Shown: piece after piece, positions 29,900-38,880 of the stretch
Layout: every line of letters begins with the position of its first letter
Numbering within the stretch: position 1 is the first letter of the stretch
NCBI RefSeq assembly: GCF_016918075.2
Contig: NZ_JAERPS020000001.1
Coordinates: 62,001 to 126,000, forward strand
Reading direction: 5' to 3'
DNA from: Rheinheimera maricola
GTDB taxonomy: Bacteria > Pseudomonadota > Gammaproteobacteria > Enterobacterales > Alteromonadaceae
Length of the DNA stretch: 64,000 nt
The notes under the pieces: model-generated
What the model was told of the DNA's origin: nothing
Database searches by the model: none
The model's input: only the letters and a program-made list of their open reading frames with translations
Position numbers and translations under genes: made by a program

Positions 29900-31022
29900 G
29901 CAAACACTACTATTACTGCTGACCTGCTTGGCTGCAGCGGCGCAAGCAGCGGTATTGCCACAAGACAGGGCAGACCTGATGTATCACAGCTATCAGGGCG
30001 GTGGAGTATCAATCGATGGGCCTGCGCTAATGTTGCGCAAAAAGGCAGGGCAGGCGTTATCGCTATCAGCTTATTATTATGTTGATACCGTGTCGGGTGC
30101 GTCTATTGATGTGGTGGCCACCGCATCGGCGTATACCGAGCAGCGCCGGGAAGCTCGCTTGGGTATAGACTACCTTGCTGGCAATAGCATTATTAGTGCG
30201 AATTACGCGCAAAGTGATGAAGATGATTATCAGGCAAAATCTGTGTCTTTTGCGGTTTCCCATGACACTTTTGGCGGTATGACCACGCTTAGCCTGGAAG
30301 CAGGTTTGGGCGATGATACGGTTAGCCGTAATGGTGATGAGAGCTTTAGTGCTGACGTTAAACGTTACAACTATAAGTTAGGCTGGACCCAGGTGCTGAG
30401 CAGCAGTTGGATTGCAGCAATGAATCTGCAAGTTGACTTAGACGAGGGCTTTTTAAACAACCCCTATCGCAGTGTGCGGTACCTTGATGCCAATGAACCC
30501 CGTGGCTATGGTTATCAGAGTGAGGTCTATCCTGACACCCGTAATGCGGTGGCTGTGGCGCTGGTTAATAAAGTGTATCTGCCGTATCGCGCGGCACTGA
30601 GCTTCAACTTACGCCATTATCAAGACAGCTGGGATATTCGTGCCTTAGATGCCGAGTTGGAATACGTGCATCCCCTTAGCGCTCAGTGGACACTGGAAGC
30701 CAAAGTGCGCTGGTATAGCCAAACACAGGCAAAGTTTTATAGCGATTTATTTGCTTTTGCCAGCCAGCAGAACTTTATGGCACGCGATAAAGAATTAAGC
30801 GATTTTTCCAATTGGACCTTAGGTCTCGGGGCCAGCTACGGCCTGCCTGGCTGGGCATTTTGGCCTGCGGCTAAACCGGAGGTCAATTTGCAATGGGATC
30901 ATATTCGCTTTAGTTACAATAATTTTCGTGATGTCACTGCAGCTGATGCACAGACCGGGCTGGAGCCATTGTACCGGCTGGATGCCAATGTTATCAGGGC
31001 GTTTTTCAGTGTGTACTTCTAA
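29865..31022 (+). CDS. DUF3570 outer-membrane-type protein
   Basis: A protein of about 385 residues with a signal peptide (LLLLLTCLAAAAQA), then the DUF3570 hallmark: DRADLMYHSYQGGGVSIDGP, YYVDTVSGASIDVV, GIDYLAGNSIISANYAQS, and NNPYRSVRYLD. The repeated amphipathic strands and the terminal RAFFSVYF suggest a large outer-membrane beta-barrel of about 16 strands. The start overlaps the DUF4266 gene by 35 bases; a GTG at 29886 is an alternative. The family function is unknown, but pairing with DUF4266 is a conserved theme, so a pore or receptor for the DUF4266 lipoprotein is an attractive inference. Confidence 0.8.
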   Translation: MAAGAAAVVAIRQTLLLLLTCLAAAAQAAVLPQDRADLMYHSYQGGGVSIDGPALMLRKKAGQALSLSAYYYVDTVSGASIDVVATASAYTEQRREARLGIDYLAGNSIISANYAQSDEDDYQAKSVSFAVSHDTFGGMTTLSLEAGLGDDTVSRNGDESFSADVKRYNYKLGWTQVLSSSWIAAMNLQVDLDEGFLNNPYRSVRYLDANEPRGYGYQSEVYPDTRNAVAVALVNKVYLPYRAALSFNLRHYQDSWDIRALDAELEYVHPLSAQWTLEAKVRWYSQTQAKFYSDLFAFASQQNFMARDKELSDFSNWTLGLGASYGLPGWAFWPAAKPEVNLQWDHIRFSYNNFRDVTAADAQTGLEPLYRLDANVIRAFFSVYF

Positions 31023-31034
31023 CAGGATCTTAAG

Positions 31035-31544
31035 ATGAAAGCGTTACTTTTGTGTGCTGTTTTTTGGTTTAGCTTCAGTGTTGCAGCAGCGCCAACGCCG
31101 GCCAGTGAGCAACTTGAGCAACTAAAACAGCAAGTTATTCAGTTAAACCGAGAGCTGTTTTTGTTGGAAGAGGAGCTGCTATTCCCACCGCAGACACAAC
31201 TGGCGGTGTTTTTATCAGTCGACAGTGGGCAATTTTTTCAACTCGACAGTGTAGAGCTGCTGCTCAATGATCAGCCAGTCGAAGGGCATTTGTATACGGC
31301 GCAGCAATGGCATGCTTTACAGCGCGGCGCTATTCAGCCTTTATATAAAGGCAATATTAAGGCAGGTGAACATAGTTTAACGGCAGTGTTTATTGGTAAA
31401 GGGCCGGATAAACGCGATTATCGCCGTGCAGTCAACCATCGCTTTAACAAGGCCGAAGATGCCGTGCTGCTGGAGTTGCAGATTAAAGATCGCAGCTCTG
31501 ACTATCAACCAGACTTTATTGTGCAGCCATGGTCAAACGACTAG
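31035..31544 (+). CDS. exported coiled-coil hypothetical protein
   Basis: A 169-residue exported protein with a cleaved signal (FWFSFSVAAA), a short coiled coil (EQLEQLKQQVIQLNRELFLLEEELL, residues 24-50), then a beta-rich domain with VFLSVDSGQFFQLDSVELLLND, HLYTAQQWHALQRG and GEHSLTAVFIGKG. I recognise the type only from company: such proteins stand next to TPR, ExbB and ExbD genes in similar clusters. Probably periplasmic. It overlaps the TPR gene that follows by 16 bases. Confidence 0.6.
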   Translation: MKALLLCAVFWFSFSVAAAPTPASEQLEQLKQQVIQLNRELFLLEEELLFPPQTQLAVFLSVDSGQFFQLDSVELLLNDQPVEGHLYTAQQWHALQRGAIQPLYKGNIKAGEHSLTAVFIGKGPDKRDYRRAVNHRFNKAEDAVLLELQIKDRSSDYQPDFIVQPWSND

Positions 31545-33409
31545 CCGCCAGCTTATTGTGGTTGCCTCTGCTGCCGATACTTGCCGCAGAGCCTGACCAA
31601 CTGAGCGAGAAGCACTACCGCCAGGCTGCGTGGGCATTTTACCAGCAACAACCTGCGCTGGCGTTGGAAACGTTGCAGTTGGCACCGCAACAAGACAGTC
31701 GCACCCAACTGTTGGAAGCGGGTTTATATTTGCAGTTGGGCATGCCGGGGCACGCAGCGGAATTGCTGCAGCAGATACTAACGTTATATCGCGGTGATAA
31801 TGCGCTGCCGCAGACACTAAGAAATATCGCTTTACTGCAGTTTGCCCGTTACCAGCTGGAACTGGGCGATAAAGCGCAAGCGAAATTATATCTAAGCCAG
31901 GTTGATATCTCTGCCGATAGCACTTACCTGGGGCAGCAACAGTTGCTTAGCCAACTGGTGTTTTGGCCAGATATCGCGCTGCCCGCTAAGCCAGACTTCA
32001 GTGCTTTGGCGCAACAAGCGGAAATGCCTTATATCGTTAGTAATCAGGCGTTAATTCTGGCGAAACAGCAACCTGAATTGGCATTGCAGTGGCTTAGCCA
32101 GTTACGGCAGCAGTTTTCCATTGCCACTGAGCAAGGTTTCTGGCAGCAACTGTTCAACACACCCTGGCGTAGTTTGACCAGCGCTGATGGTTTTAATTAC
32201 CCGGCAGAAGAACAGCAAGCCCTGCAAGATTATCTGCTATTGATACAGGCTCAGTTGTATATCAGCCTGCAGGATTTTGCTGCTGCGGATGCTATTCTGG
32301 CCAACTTTGCCAGTGACAGTGTGCTAAGTAACAATGCGCTAGAGCTCTATAGTCATATTCTTACTGAACAACGGCACATTCCTGCGTTATTAGCGGTGTT
32401 GCAACAACAGATACTGCGACAACCATTTGGCGATACGGCATGGTATGCGGCGACACGTATTGGTGAGCAGCTAGAGCGGGCGCTGGCGAATAAAGATGCC
32501 TTGGCGGCGTATCGCTGGGCAGATAATTATTATCAGCAACAGCAGCAGCTGATCCACGAACAAGCCCGGCCTATTCAAGTGCAACAACTGAGCGACAATG
32601 CCAGCCCATGGCAGCAGCAACAGTTGAGTAACGATAACCAGCTCTACCGGCTGTCAGAAGATATTTTAGGGTTGCAGCAACAACTTAATGCTGCCCCGGT
32701 GCGGCAGCAGCGGCTTGGCCGGTTGCAGCAAACACTGCAATACAAGTTACAGCAGCAACAGCAGCTACTGCCGTCGCAGCTACCCGATTTGTCTGAACGG
32801 CAGATGCTGTTGGCTGATAAATTTGCCCTGCTGCAACAGCAGATAAGCCAGGCCCAGCAAAGCGAGCTGTCATTACTGCTGACCCAAGGAGAACCGCACC
32901 GGCAGCTCATGTTGTTACAAAATGCCGAGCAACGCCTGCAGCTTCTTATTACAGCCGCCCAGCCCCAGTCTGAGGTTTATGCCAGCAGGCTTAAGCGGTT
33001 ACGCGGCATTATGCAGTGGCACTACCAGCAAAAAAGTGCGCAGCACGATTGGCAGCTGCAGCAGCAACAGCAGCTGCTTAACCAACAGCTTAACCAGCTG
33101 ACACAGCGCTTGCAGCAATTACAACAGCAAGGCGGCCAGACCGAGCAGCTGTTAGTTAAACAGCAACGCCTTACGCTATTGAGCGAGCATCAACAGCAGC
33201 TAAATTTAGCCCTGCTCAGCCAACAACAACAGCTACTTGCCCAGCTCAATCAGCGTTTGCAGCAACGTCGTAATGAAGATATTGCCATGCTACAAAAGCT
33301 GCAGCGACACAACAAAGAATCTATGGCGCGAGTGATGGAGACTGTATTGGCACAAGGCTCAAGCGGAAGTAATGAGTCCGCCATTCAGCGCAGCGGGGCC
33401 GAGCTATGA
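31529..33409 (+). CDS. exported Gln-rich TPR/coiled-coil protein
   Basis: A 626-residue periplasmic protein with a signal peptide (LLWLPLLPILAAE). The first 300 residues look like tetratricopeptide-type helix pairs (YRQAAWAFYQQQPALALETL, LEAGLYLQLGMPGHAAELL). The rest is strongly Gln-rich coiled coil with many QQ runs (about residues 330-600). It resembles a long periplasmic scaffold spanning toward the outer membrane. It overlaps its neighbours on both sides by a few bases. No enzymatic motif is visible. Confidence 0.65.
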   Translation: MVKRLAASLLWLPLLPILAAEPDQLSEKHYRQAAWAFYQQQPALALETLQLAPQQDSRTQLLEAGLYLQLGMPGHAAELLQQILTLYRGDNALPQTLRNIALLQFARYQLELGDKAQAKLYLSQVDISADSTYLGQQQLLSQLVFWPDIALPAKPDFSALAQQAEMPYIVSNQALILAKQQPELALQWLSQLRQQFSIATEQGFWQQLFNTPWRSLTSADGFNYPAEEQQALQDYLLLIQAQLYISLQDFAAADAILANFASDSVLSNNALELYSHILTEQRHIPALLAVLQQQILRQPFGDTAWYAATRIGEQLERALANKDALAAYRWADNYYQQQQQLIHEQARPIQVQQLSDNASPWQQQQLSNDNQLYRLSEDILGLQQQLNAAPVRQQRLGRLQQTLQYKLQQQQQLLPSQLPDLSERQMLLADKFALLQQQISQAQQSELSLLLTQGEPHRQLMLLQNAEQRLQLLITAAQPQSEVYASRLKRLRGIMQWHYQQKSAQHDWQLQQQQQLLNQQLNQLTQRLQQLQQQGGQTEQLLVKQQRLTLLSEHQQQLNLALLSQQQQLLAQLNQRLQQRRNEDIAMLQKLQRHNKESMARVMETVLAQGSSGSNESAIQRSGAEL

Positions 33410-36267
33410 TGCGGCCTAAATACTCATTACTGCTGTTATCCGGCCTGCTATTGCTACCGGGTTGCAGTTATCAGCAGGCCAGCACAGCACGGCCACGACT
33501 CGCTGATTTACCTGCGTTTGACCGCAGTATATTGCAATCTGATGCGCCGGTGTCAGAGCAGCAGCTGGACCAGTTGTATCAGCAAATACTGACACTGCAG
33601 CCAGCAGCAGAAACCCGACAGAAAATCTTATACCGTTTGTCACAAATGTACACCCGACAACTGGAGCAAGCAGAGTTGCCAGCAGATCAGGAACGGGTAG
33701 CGCTGGAGCAGATGGTGAGCCGCTATCAGCAGCTACTGGTAGACTATCCACAAGACCCGAATAATGAATTGATCCGCTATCAGCTATCACGTAGTTATGA
33801 CTTACTTGGGCAGCAGGATGCCTGCTTGGAGCAACTGGACATTTTGCTGCGCGACTATCCCAGCGCAACGTTCAGTAGTGAGATCTGGTTTCGCAAAGCG
33901 GATATTCACTACAGTCGTAGCGACTATCCGCTGGCACTGCCGGCCTATTTGGCGGTGCTGCAAGGCAGCGATGCCGCGCTGAAGTTACATGCCCGCTATA
34001 TGGCTGGCTGGAGCTACTTTAAGCTGCAGCAATTTGAGGCGGCGGATGAGCAATTTTTGCGCGTATTAGATAATAGCTACACTGAGCTATTGGCAACGGG
34101 ATCCGAACAGCCGCAACAAAGTTTACGTGATGAGGTGATGCGTACTTTAAGTATTTCCCTTAGCTATCAGCAGCAAGGCGCTAGCTTGCAAGCCTTGCTT
34201 AAGCGGGTTGATTACCCTGGTGGTGAGCGGCCATTACCCTATGTTGCACAGTTATATCAGCATCTGGCAGAGTTTCTTGTTACTAAGCAACTTTACACCG
34301 AAAGCCTGCAAAGTTATCGCTTGTTTGTCGCCGACTATGCTTACAGCCTGACTGCAGCGCAGTTTCAGCTTAAACTCATTGAGGCTTATTTACAAAATGC
34401 TGATGCGACAGCGGCGTTGGCAGAGCAGCAACAATATTTACAGTTGTTTGGCCCGGGATCAGTGTTTTGGCAACGAGCCAGCGTAGTCGAAGTGGCTGAA
34501 GTTGGCCCTTACTTACTGCAATATCTGGATTACTTCGCCCGGCAAGCCTATAACGCTGCATTAAAGCAAAAGCAGGATAGCAACAGTAATGGTATGGCCG
34601 ATGCCGAGAATCAGCCCGAGTTGCTGTTTGCCACGGCTATCCCGCTGTGGCAAGACATGTTGAGCATATTGCAAGATCCGATACTGGCACAGGCGTTGCC
34701 GCAAAGCGTATTGCAACAGTACTCGCAGGCAGATCTGCGTTATTTGCTGGCAGAGTCTTATGCCGGTGCCGCACAAGAGGAGGATGCGCTGGCGTTGTAC
34801 ACCGAACTGGGCTACCAGGCAAATATTAGCGATGCCAGTTTGTTTACTGCACAGGATGCGGCTTACAAAGCTTTGCTGCTGAGTCAAAAAAACCTGCAGT
34901 TTGCTAATGGTGCTCAGCGCGCCTGGCAGCAGCAAACGCAGTTTGTCACCCGCCACAGTCAACATCCGGCGGCGCAGCAAGTGGCTTTACAGCAGCTACA
35001 ACAACGCTATAACCAGCAAGATTATCATGCAGTACTGCAACATAGTTCAGCGGTGACAGACTGGCCGCATCCCGAGTCCAGCCAGGTCTCGCTGGAAAAC
35101 GAAGCGCGATTTTTACATAGCCAAAGCGAACTGGCATTGCACGACTATGCGGCTGCCGAACGTAGTATTAATGCATTATTGTTACAGATCTTGCCAGCTG
35201 AGCGGCGAAATTTGCTGACAACCCAGCTGGCATCCAGTATTTACCAGCAAGCGCAGCAAACCAATACACCAGTTTTAGCGGTACAGGGGCATTTGCAGCG
35301 GTTACTCGATACCTTGCCTGACTCGGCCTATCATCAGGCGGCAGCATTTCAACAAATTGAGTTGGTTAGAGCGCAAGCTGATTATCCAGCGGCAATTCTG
35401 TTGTTAACCGCGTTTCTTCAGCGCTACGACAATACAGAGCGCACGGCCACGGCCAACGCTATGTTGCTTGATAGTTATGAGCAAGCCGGGCGCTGGCCAG
35501 AGGCTGCTGCCCTGTTACTAACCTTGGCAAAGCAAGGCGATGCAGAGCAACAGCGCGAGGCGCAGTATCTGGCTGCGCAGTATTATCAGCGTGCCGGCGA
35601 TATCGCAACGGCACTGGATAGCTGGCGCAGTTATGCCAACCGTTATCATCAGCCGCACTTATTGGCGCAAGAAGCCAGGTTGCAACTGGTGCTGCTGTAC
35701 CAACAACAACAAGATCTATACCGGCAAAATTTCTGGCGCGAAAAAATTATTGCTTTTGAACAGCAATTTGCCGAGCAGGGCAACGCCCGTAGTCAGCAGC
35801 TGGCTGCGCAGGCTGCGTTGGATCTGGGCCGTCACAACAGTCAGTTGTTTGCAAACGTGCGTTTGGCACATCCATTGGCTAAGAGCCTGCAGCAAAAACG
35901 TCAACATATGACAACAGCGATTAAGCAATTTGAGCAAAGTATGCACTATGGCATAGCTGGCTTATTAAGTGAGGCGCAGTTCCAGGTGGCTGAATTGTAT
36001 CAACATATGGCCAAAGCCATCTTAGAATCTGACCGGCCAAAAACACTCGATGAGCTGGCTCTGGAAGAGTACCAGTTGTTGCTCGAAGAGCAGGCGTATC
36101 CGTTTGAAGAGCAGGCGATAGCAATTTACCAGCAAAATACCCGCTTAACGCAACAACAGCTATGGGATAGCTGGATTGAGCAAAGCTTTCAACGTTTGTC
36201 AGTATTGTTACCCGCCAAGTTTAACAAGACAGAATCTTACCGCGGGGTTGCCGATGCTGCTTATTAA
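33406..36267 (+). CDS. large TPR lipoprotein
   Basis: A 953-residue lipoprotein with lipobox LLLLPGC. It is built almost wholly of TPR-like helical repeats: RYQLSRSYDLLGQQDACLEQLDILLRDYPS, WFRKADIHYSRSDYPLALPAYLAVL, YLAAQYYQRAGDIATALDSW. One calcium-loop-like acidic segment, DSNSNGMADAEN, interrupts them near residue 390. The TamB-like length and solenoid form suggest a periplasmic scaffold anchored in a membrane. Comparable TPR lipoproteins accompany the AglRQS motor in Myxococcus gliding clusters, but this sequence shows no closer identity. The start codon overlaps the preceding gene (ATGATG). Confidence 0.65.
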   Translation: MMRPKYSLLLLSGLLLLPGCSYQQASTARPRLADLPAFDRSILQSDAPVSEQQLDQLYQQILTLQPAAETRQKILYRLSQMYTRQLEQAELPADQERVALEQMVSRYQQLLVDYPQDPNNELIRYQLSRSYDLLGQQDACLEQLDILLRDYPSATFSSEIWFRKADIHYSRSDYPLALPAYLAVLQGSDAALKLHARYMAGWSYFKLQQFEAADEQFLRVLDNSYTELLATGSEQPQQSLRDEVMRTLSISLSYQQQGASLQALLKRVDYPGGERPLPYVAQLYQHLAEFLVTKQLYTESLQSYRLFVADYAYSLTAAQFQLKLIEAYLQNADATAALAEQQQYLQLFGPGSVFWQRASVVEVAEVGPYLLQYLDYFARQAYNAALKQKQDSNSNGMADAENQPELLFATAIPLWQDMLSILQDPILAQALPQSVLQQYSQADLRYLLAESYAGAAQEEDALALYTELGYQANISDASLFTAQDAAYKALLLSQKNLQFANGAQRAWQQQTQFVTRHSQHPAAQQVALQQLQQRYNQQDYHAVLQHSSAVTDWPHPESSQVSLENEARFLHSQSELALHDYAAAERSINALLLQILPAERRNLLTTQLASSIYQQAQQTNTPVLAVQGHLQRLLDTLPDSAYHQAAAFQQIELVRAQADYPAAILLLTAFLQRYDNTERTATANAMLLDSYEQAGRWPEAAALLLTLAKQGDAEQQREAQYLAAQYYQRAGDIATALDSWRSYANRYHQPHLLAQEARLQLVLLYQQQQDLYRQNFWREKIIAFEQQFAEQGNARSQQLAAQAALDLGRHNSQLFANVRLAHPLAKSLQQKRQHMTTAIKQFEQSMHYGIAGLLSEAQFQVAELYQHMAKAILESDRPKTLDELALEEYQLLLEEQAYPFEEQAIAIYQQNTRLTQQQLWDSWIEQSFQRLSVLLPAKFNKTESYRGVADAAY

Positions 36268-36892
36268 CCTGACACCACTTTGTCGTGTAACAAAAATGCT
36301 GTGGCTACCACTGCTGCTAGCGGTGGTGACGGCCTGTAGCCAGTTGCGTCCAGTGCCGGCGATCAATCCTGCCGTGACGACGCAGGCTGAGCCTGCAGCA
36401 AATTTGCCCCTTACCTTGGCACAGCAGCAGCAATTTGATCAGGGCCGCAGGCTGTTGCAGCAAGGCGAAGTTGACACTGCGTTAGCCTTGTTCAGCGCAT
36501 TGTTTATCGACGTTCCGCAGGCCCCGGGAATCGGCTATAACCTGGCTCTGAGTCAATGGCAAAGTGGTGATGTAATGCAAGCGCAGCAAACATTGGCAAA
36601 GCTGATTCAGGCAACGCCCAATTACCTGGCGGCGCATAATTTGGCGGGTGTTCTGGCACGACAGCAAGGAGATTTTCGCCTCGCGCAGCAGCATTACCAG
36701 CAGGTGTTAAAGGTGGACGAAGGCAATGCCACTGCTCATAAAAATTTGGCATTTTTGTATGAACTGTATTTGGATAACCCTGCGCAGGCGCGCAATCATT
36801 ACCAGCGTTACTACGATTTGACCCAAGACGAGCAAGCTAAAATCTGGTTGGCGTTATTACAACAACAGGAGCAAGCCGATGCACAAAACTAA
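36254..36892 (+). CDS. TPR lipoprotein
   Basis: About 212 residues with a lipoprotein signal (LWLPLLLAVVTACSQL) and three to four TPR units (FDQGRRLLQQGEVDTALALFSALF, NYLAAHNLAGVLARQQGDFRLAQQHYQQVL, TAHKNLAFLYELYLDNPAQARNHYQRYY). It probably works with the two larger TPR proteins upstream as a trans-periplasmic scaffold. The start is uncertain: 36254 overlaps the end of the preceding gene, and an ATG at 36296 would give a shorter n-region. It overlaps the next gene by 14 bases. Confidence 0.7.
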   Translation: MLLINLTPLCRVTKMLWLPLLLAVVTACSQLRPVPAINPAVTTQAEPAANLPLTLAQQQQFDQGRRLLQQGEVDTALALFSALFIDVPQAPGIGYNLALSQWQSGDVMQAQQTLAKLIQATPNYLAAHNLAGVLARQQGDFRLAQQHYQQVLKVDEGNATAHKNLAFLYELYLDNPAQARNHYQRYYDLTQDEQAKIWLALLQQQEQADAQN

Positions 36893-37184
36893 GCTTATGT
36901 TAGCGGTAGGTATGCTGCATTGCCTGTCAGCCGTGGCTCAGCAAGCGGAGTCGGTGAAAATTGAAACCACGGTAAGCGGCAACCAAGAGCAGCCGAAGAC
37001 CATTTATGTTTTGCCATGGCAAAGTCCGGTTAGCGTGATCCGTATTCCCGGCCAGCCGTTGCAGCCGTCCATCCCGGCGTTGTCGCCACTGGATCGTCAA
37101 CAGTTTTTGCGCTTTATCGCGCTACAGCAAGCAAATAGTACGGCATATATGCCGCAGGCAACATTACCCCAAAAAGAGCAATAA
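36879..37184 (+). CDS. small exported hypothetical protein
   Basis: A 101-residue exported protein with a signal peptide (LMLAVGMLHCLSAVA) and no known domain. The mature part has a beta-like, Pro-rich centre (TIYVLPWQSPVSVIRIPGQPLQPSIPALSPLDRQQF) suggesting an extended binding segment. Its fixed place between the TPR lipoprotein and exbB suggests it is a small periplasmic partner of the motor or scaffold, but this is inference from position only. Confidence 0.55.
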   Translation: MHKTKLMLAVGMLHCLSAVAQQAESVKIETTVSGNQEQPKTIYVLPWQSPVSVIRIPGQPLQPSIPALSPLDRQQFLRFIALQQANSTAYMPQATLPQKEQ

Positions 37185-37197
37185 GAGGATATTTTTC

Positions 37198-37857
37198 ATG
37201 GAGTTGTTAAACGGCATAGTTCGGTTTTTACAGGAAGGTGGTGTCTTTATTTACCCCATCGCTTTTATCCTGGTGCTTGGCATCGTGATAGCGGTAGAAC
37301 GTTGGTGGTTTTTGCGTTCGGTATACGGTGTAAACCAACGAGCTATGACGCAAGTGCAATCGGCTGTCGCACAGGCAGACGGTAGCCAAATCCTGCAACT
37401 GGCCAGCAACAGTGCGGCGCCCTTGCTGGCCATGCTCGCCAGTGGTGTGCAGCGTTTACGTTCTTCTGAGCGGCGCGAAGACATGGAGTACGCCATGGAA
37501 GAGGTGGTGCTGGAGTACAGTTTACGCTTGCAAAAGCGCACACCGTTTTTAGCCACCCTGGCGAACGTCGCCACGTTGTTGGGGCTGTTAGGTACTATTA
37601 TGGGCTTAATTGCCGCATTTTCCGCTGTCGCGAACGCCGACCCATCCGAAAAGGCCAGTCTGCTGTCATCCAGCATTTCAGTGGCAATGAATACAACCGC
37701 TTTTGGTTTAATGACAGCTATCCCGTTGGTGTTTGTGCATGCGTTATTGCAGGGCAAAACCGCCAGCATTATCGACACTATGGAAATGGTTGGCATTAAG
37801 CTGATGAACAGTATCGCCAAAAAAGCAGATGGTGGCTCGGATGATAAAACGGCGTAA
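37198..37857 (+). CDS. ExbB/TolQ/MotA-family proton channel subunit
   Basis: A 219-residue inner-membrane protein with three helices (about 17-37, 122-145, 160-182). The family signature TPFLATLANVATLLGLLGTIMGLIAAF is present, followed by VAMNTTAFGLMTAIPLVFVHALL. ExbB-type pentamers conduct protons around an ExbD dimer and drive TonB- or TolA-like transducers. Here it is followed by two ExbD genes and an AgmX-like transducer, like the AglR-AglQ-AglS set of Myxococcus. ATG after AAGAGGA. Confidence 0.88.
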   Translation: MELLNGIVRFLQEGGVFIYPIAFILVLGIVIAVERWWFLRSVYGVNQRAMTQVQSAVAQADGSQILQLASNSAAPLLAMLASGVQRLRSSERREDMEYAMEEVVLEYSLRLQKRTPFLATLANVATLLGLLGTIMGLIAAFSAVANADPSEKASLLSSSISVAMNTTAFGLMTAIPLVFVHALLQGKTASIIDTMEMVGIKLMNSIAKKADGGSDDKTA

Positions 37858-38359
37858 AGCAAAGCTTGCCGAGGCGGAGCTCGACATCACGTCGTTTATG
37901 AACCTGATGATCGTGTTAGTGCCGGTATTACTGCTAAGCTTGGTGTTTGCGCAAATCCGCGTGCTGAATATTCAGTTACCGCCATTAAGCGAACAGCAAC
38001 TACAGCAAGAACAACAGCAACCACAGCAACTAGAGCTAGAAATTCGCCCCGATCGGTTACGGCTGAATTACCCAGCTGGTGAGCCGTTAAGAGTATTTGA
38101 GCTAACCGATCAGGGGGCTTTGGATTTTGCCGGACTTAGCCTGTACTTACAGGATTTAAAGCTGACTTTTCAGCAGAAAAGTATAGAAAAACAAGATATT
38201 ACGATACTTGCGCCGGACCAGCTAGACTATCAGACGTTAGTGACGGCAATGGATACGGTGCGCTCGTTCAAAGCGGTCGTTGCAGCACAAGTGGTTGATG
38301 CCGAGTTGTTTCCGCAGATATCGTTGGGTGAGCTGCCAACAGACGAGGTGACGGAATGA
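37841..38359 (+). CDS. ExbD/TolR-like protein with Asn at the proton-carrier position
   Basis: A 172-residue bitopic protein: short basic cytoplasmic start, one membrane helix (ITSFMNLMIVLVPVLLLSLVFA), then a periplasmic ExbD/TolR domain. In ExbD, TolR and AglQ the helix begins PF(I/V)D, with an Asp that carries protons; here the aligned residue is Asn21 in TSFMNLM. The nearby Asp15 precedes the helix and is a poor substitute. So this subunit may be the structural half of a heterodimer with the next ExbD. The ATG at 37841 overlaps the end of exbB by 17 bases. Confidence 0.8.
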   Translation: MIKRRKAKLAEAELDITSFMNLMIVLVPVLLLSLVFAQIRVLNIQLPPLSEQQLQQEQQQPQQLELEIRPDRLRLNYPAGEPLRVFELTDQGALDFAGLSLYLQDLKLTFQQKSIEKQDITILAPDQLDYQTLVTAMDTVRSFKAVVAAQVVDAELFPQISLGELPTDEVTE

Positions 38360-38880
38360 AAATGTCATTTCGTGCCAAACGCTTAGAGCGTCAAAATCAG
38401 CGGTTAGCACAAGCAGGTAAGTTAAATCTGGTCGCGTTGATGGATATTTTTACCATTCTGGTGTTTTTCTTAATGGTCAATCAGTCTGAAGTTAAAGTAC
38501 TGCAAAGCAATAAAGATATCAGTCTGCCACGTTCATTATCAGAACAATTGCCAACAGAAAAAGTGATGTTAACTATAACCAGCAATGGCGTGTTGGTTCA
38601 AGGCAAGCCGGTATGGCAAGGTGATTGGCAGCAAGACAGTAGCAGCTGGTTACCACAGTTGTCACAGGCATTGAGTACCGAGCTGAATTATTTGGCAAGC
38701 CGGGCGGGACCTTTATCCGAAGCGCAGCAGCCAGCTGGCCGGTCGCTGACCATTTTAGGTGACGCGGCAACACCTTATGTATTGCTGCGGCAACTGATGG
38801 CGATTTGTGCTCAGACCGAGTACCGCGATTTATCGCTGGCGGTAGAAGTGATGGCGCCGGCGGTGGTGGAGGCACCATGA
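38356..38880 (+). CDS. ExbD/TolR-like protein with conserved Asp
   Basis: A 174-residue bitopic protein with the helix LNLVALMDIFTILVFFLMV carrying Asp30 at the proton-transfer position, followed by a TolR-type periplasmic domain (ISLPRSL..., LTITSNGVLVQGKPVW). It overlaps the preceding ExbD by ATGA and the transducer gene by ATGA. It is the likely active stator subunit of the ExbB/ExbD complex of this operon. Confidence 0.85.
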   Translation: MKMSFRAKRLERQNQRLAQAGKLNLVALMDIFTILVFFLMVNQSEVKVLQSNKDISLPRSLSEQLPTEKVMLTITSNGVLVQGKPVWQGDWQQDSSSWLPQLSQALSTELNYLASRAGPLSEAQQPAGRSLTILGDAATPYVLLRQLMAICAQTEYRDLSLAVEVMAPAVVEAP

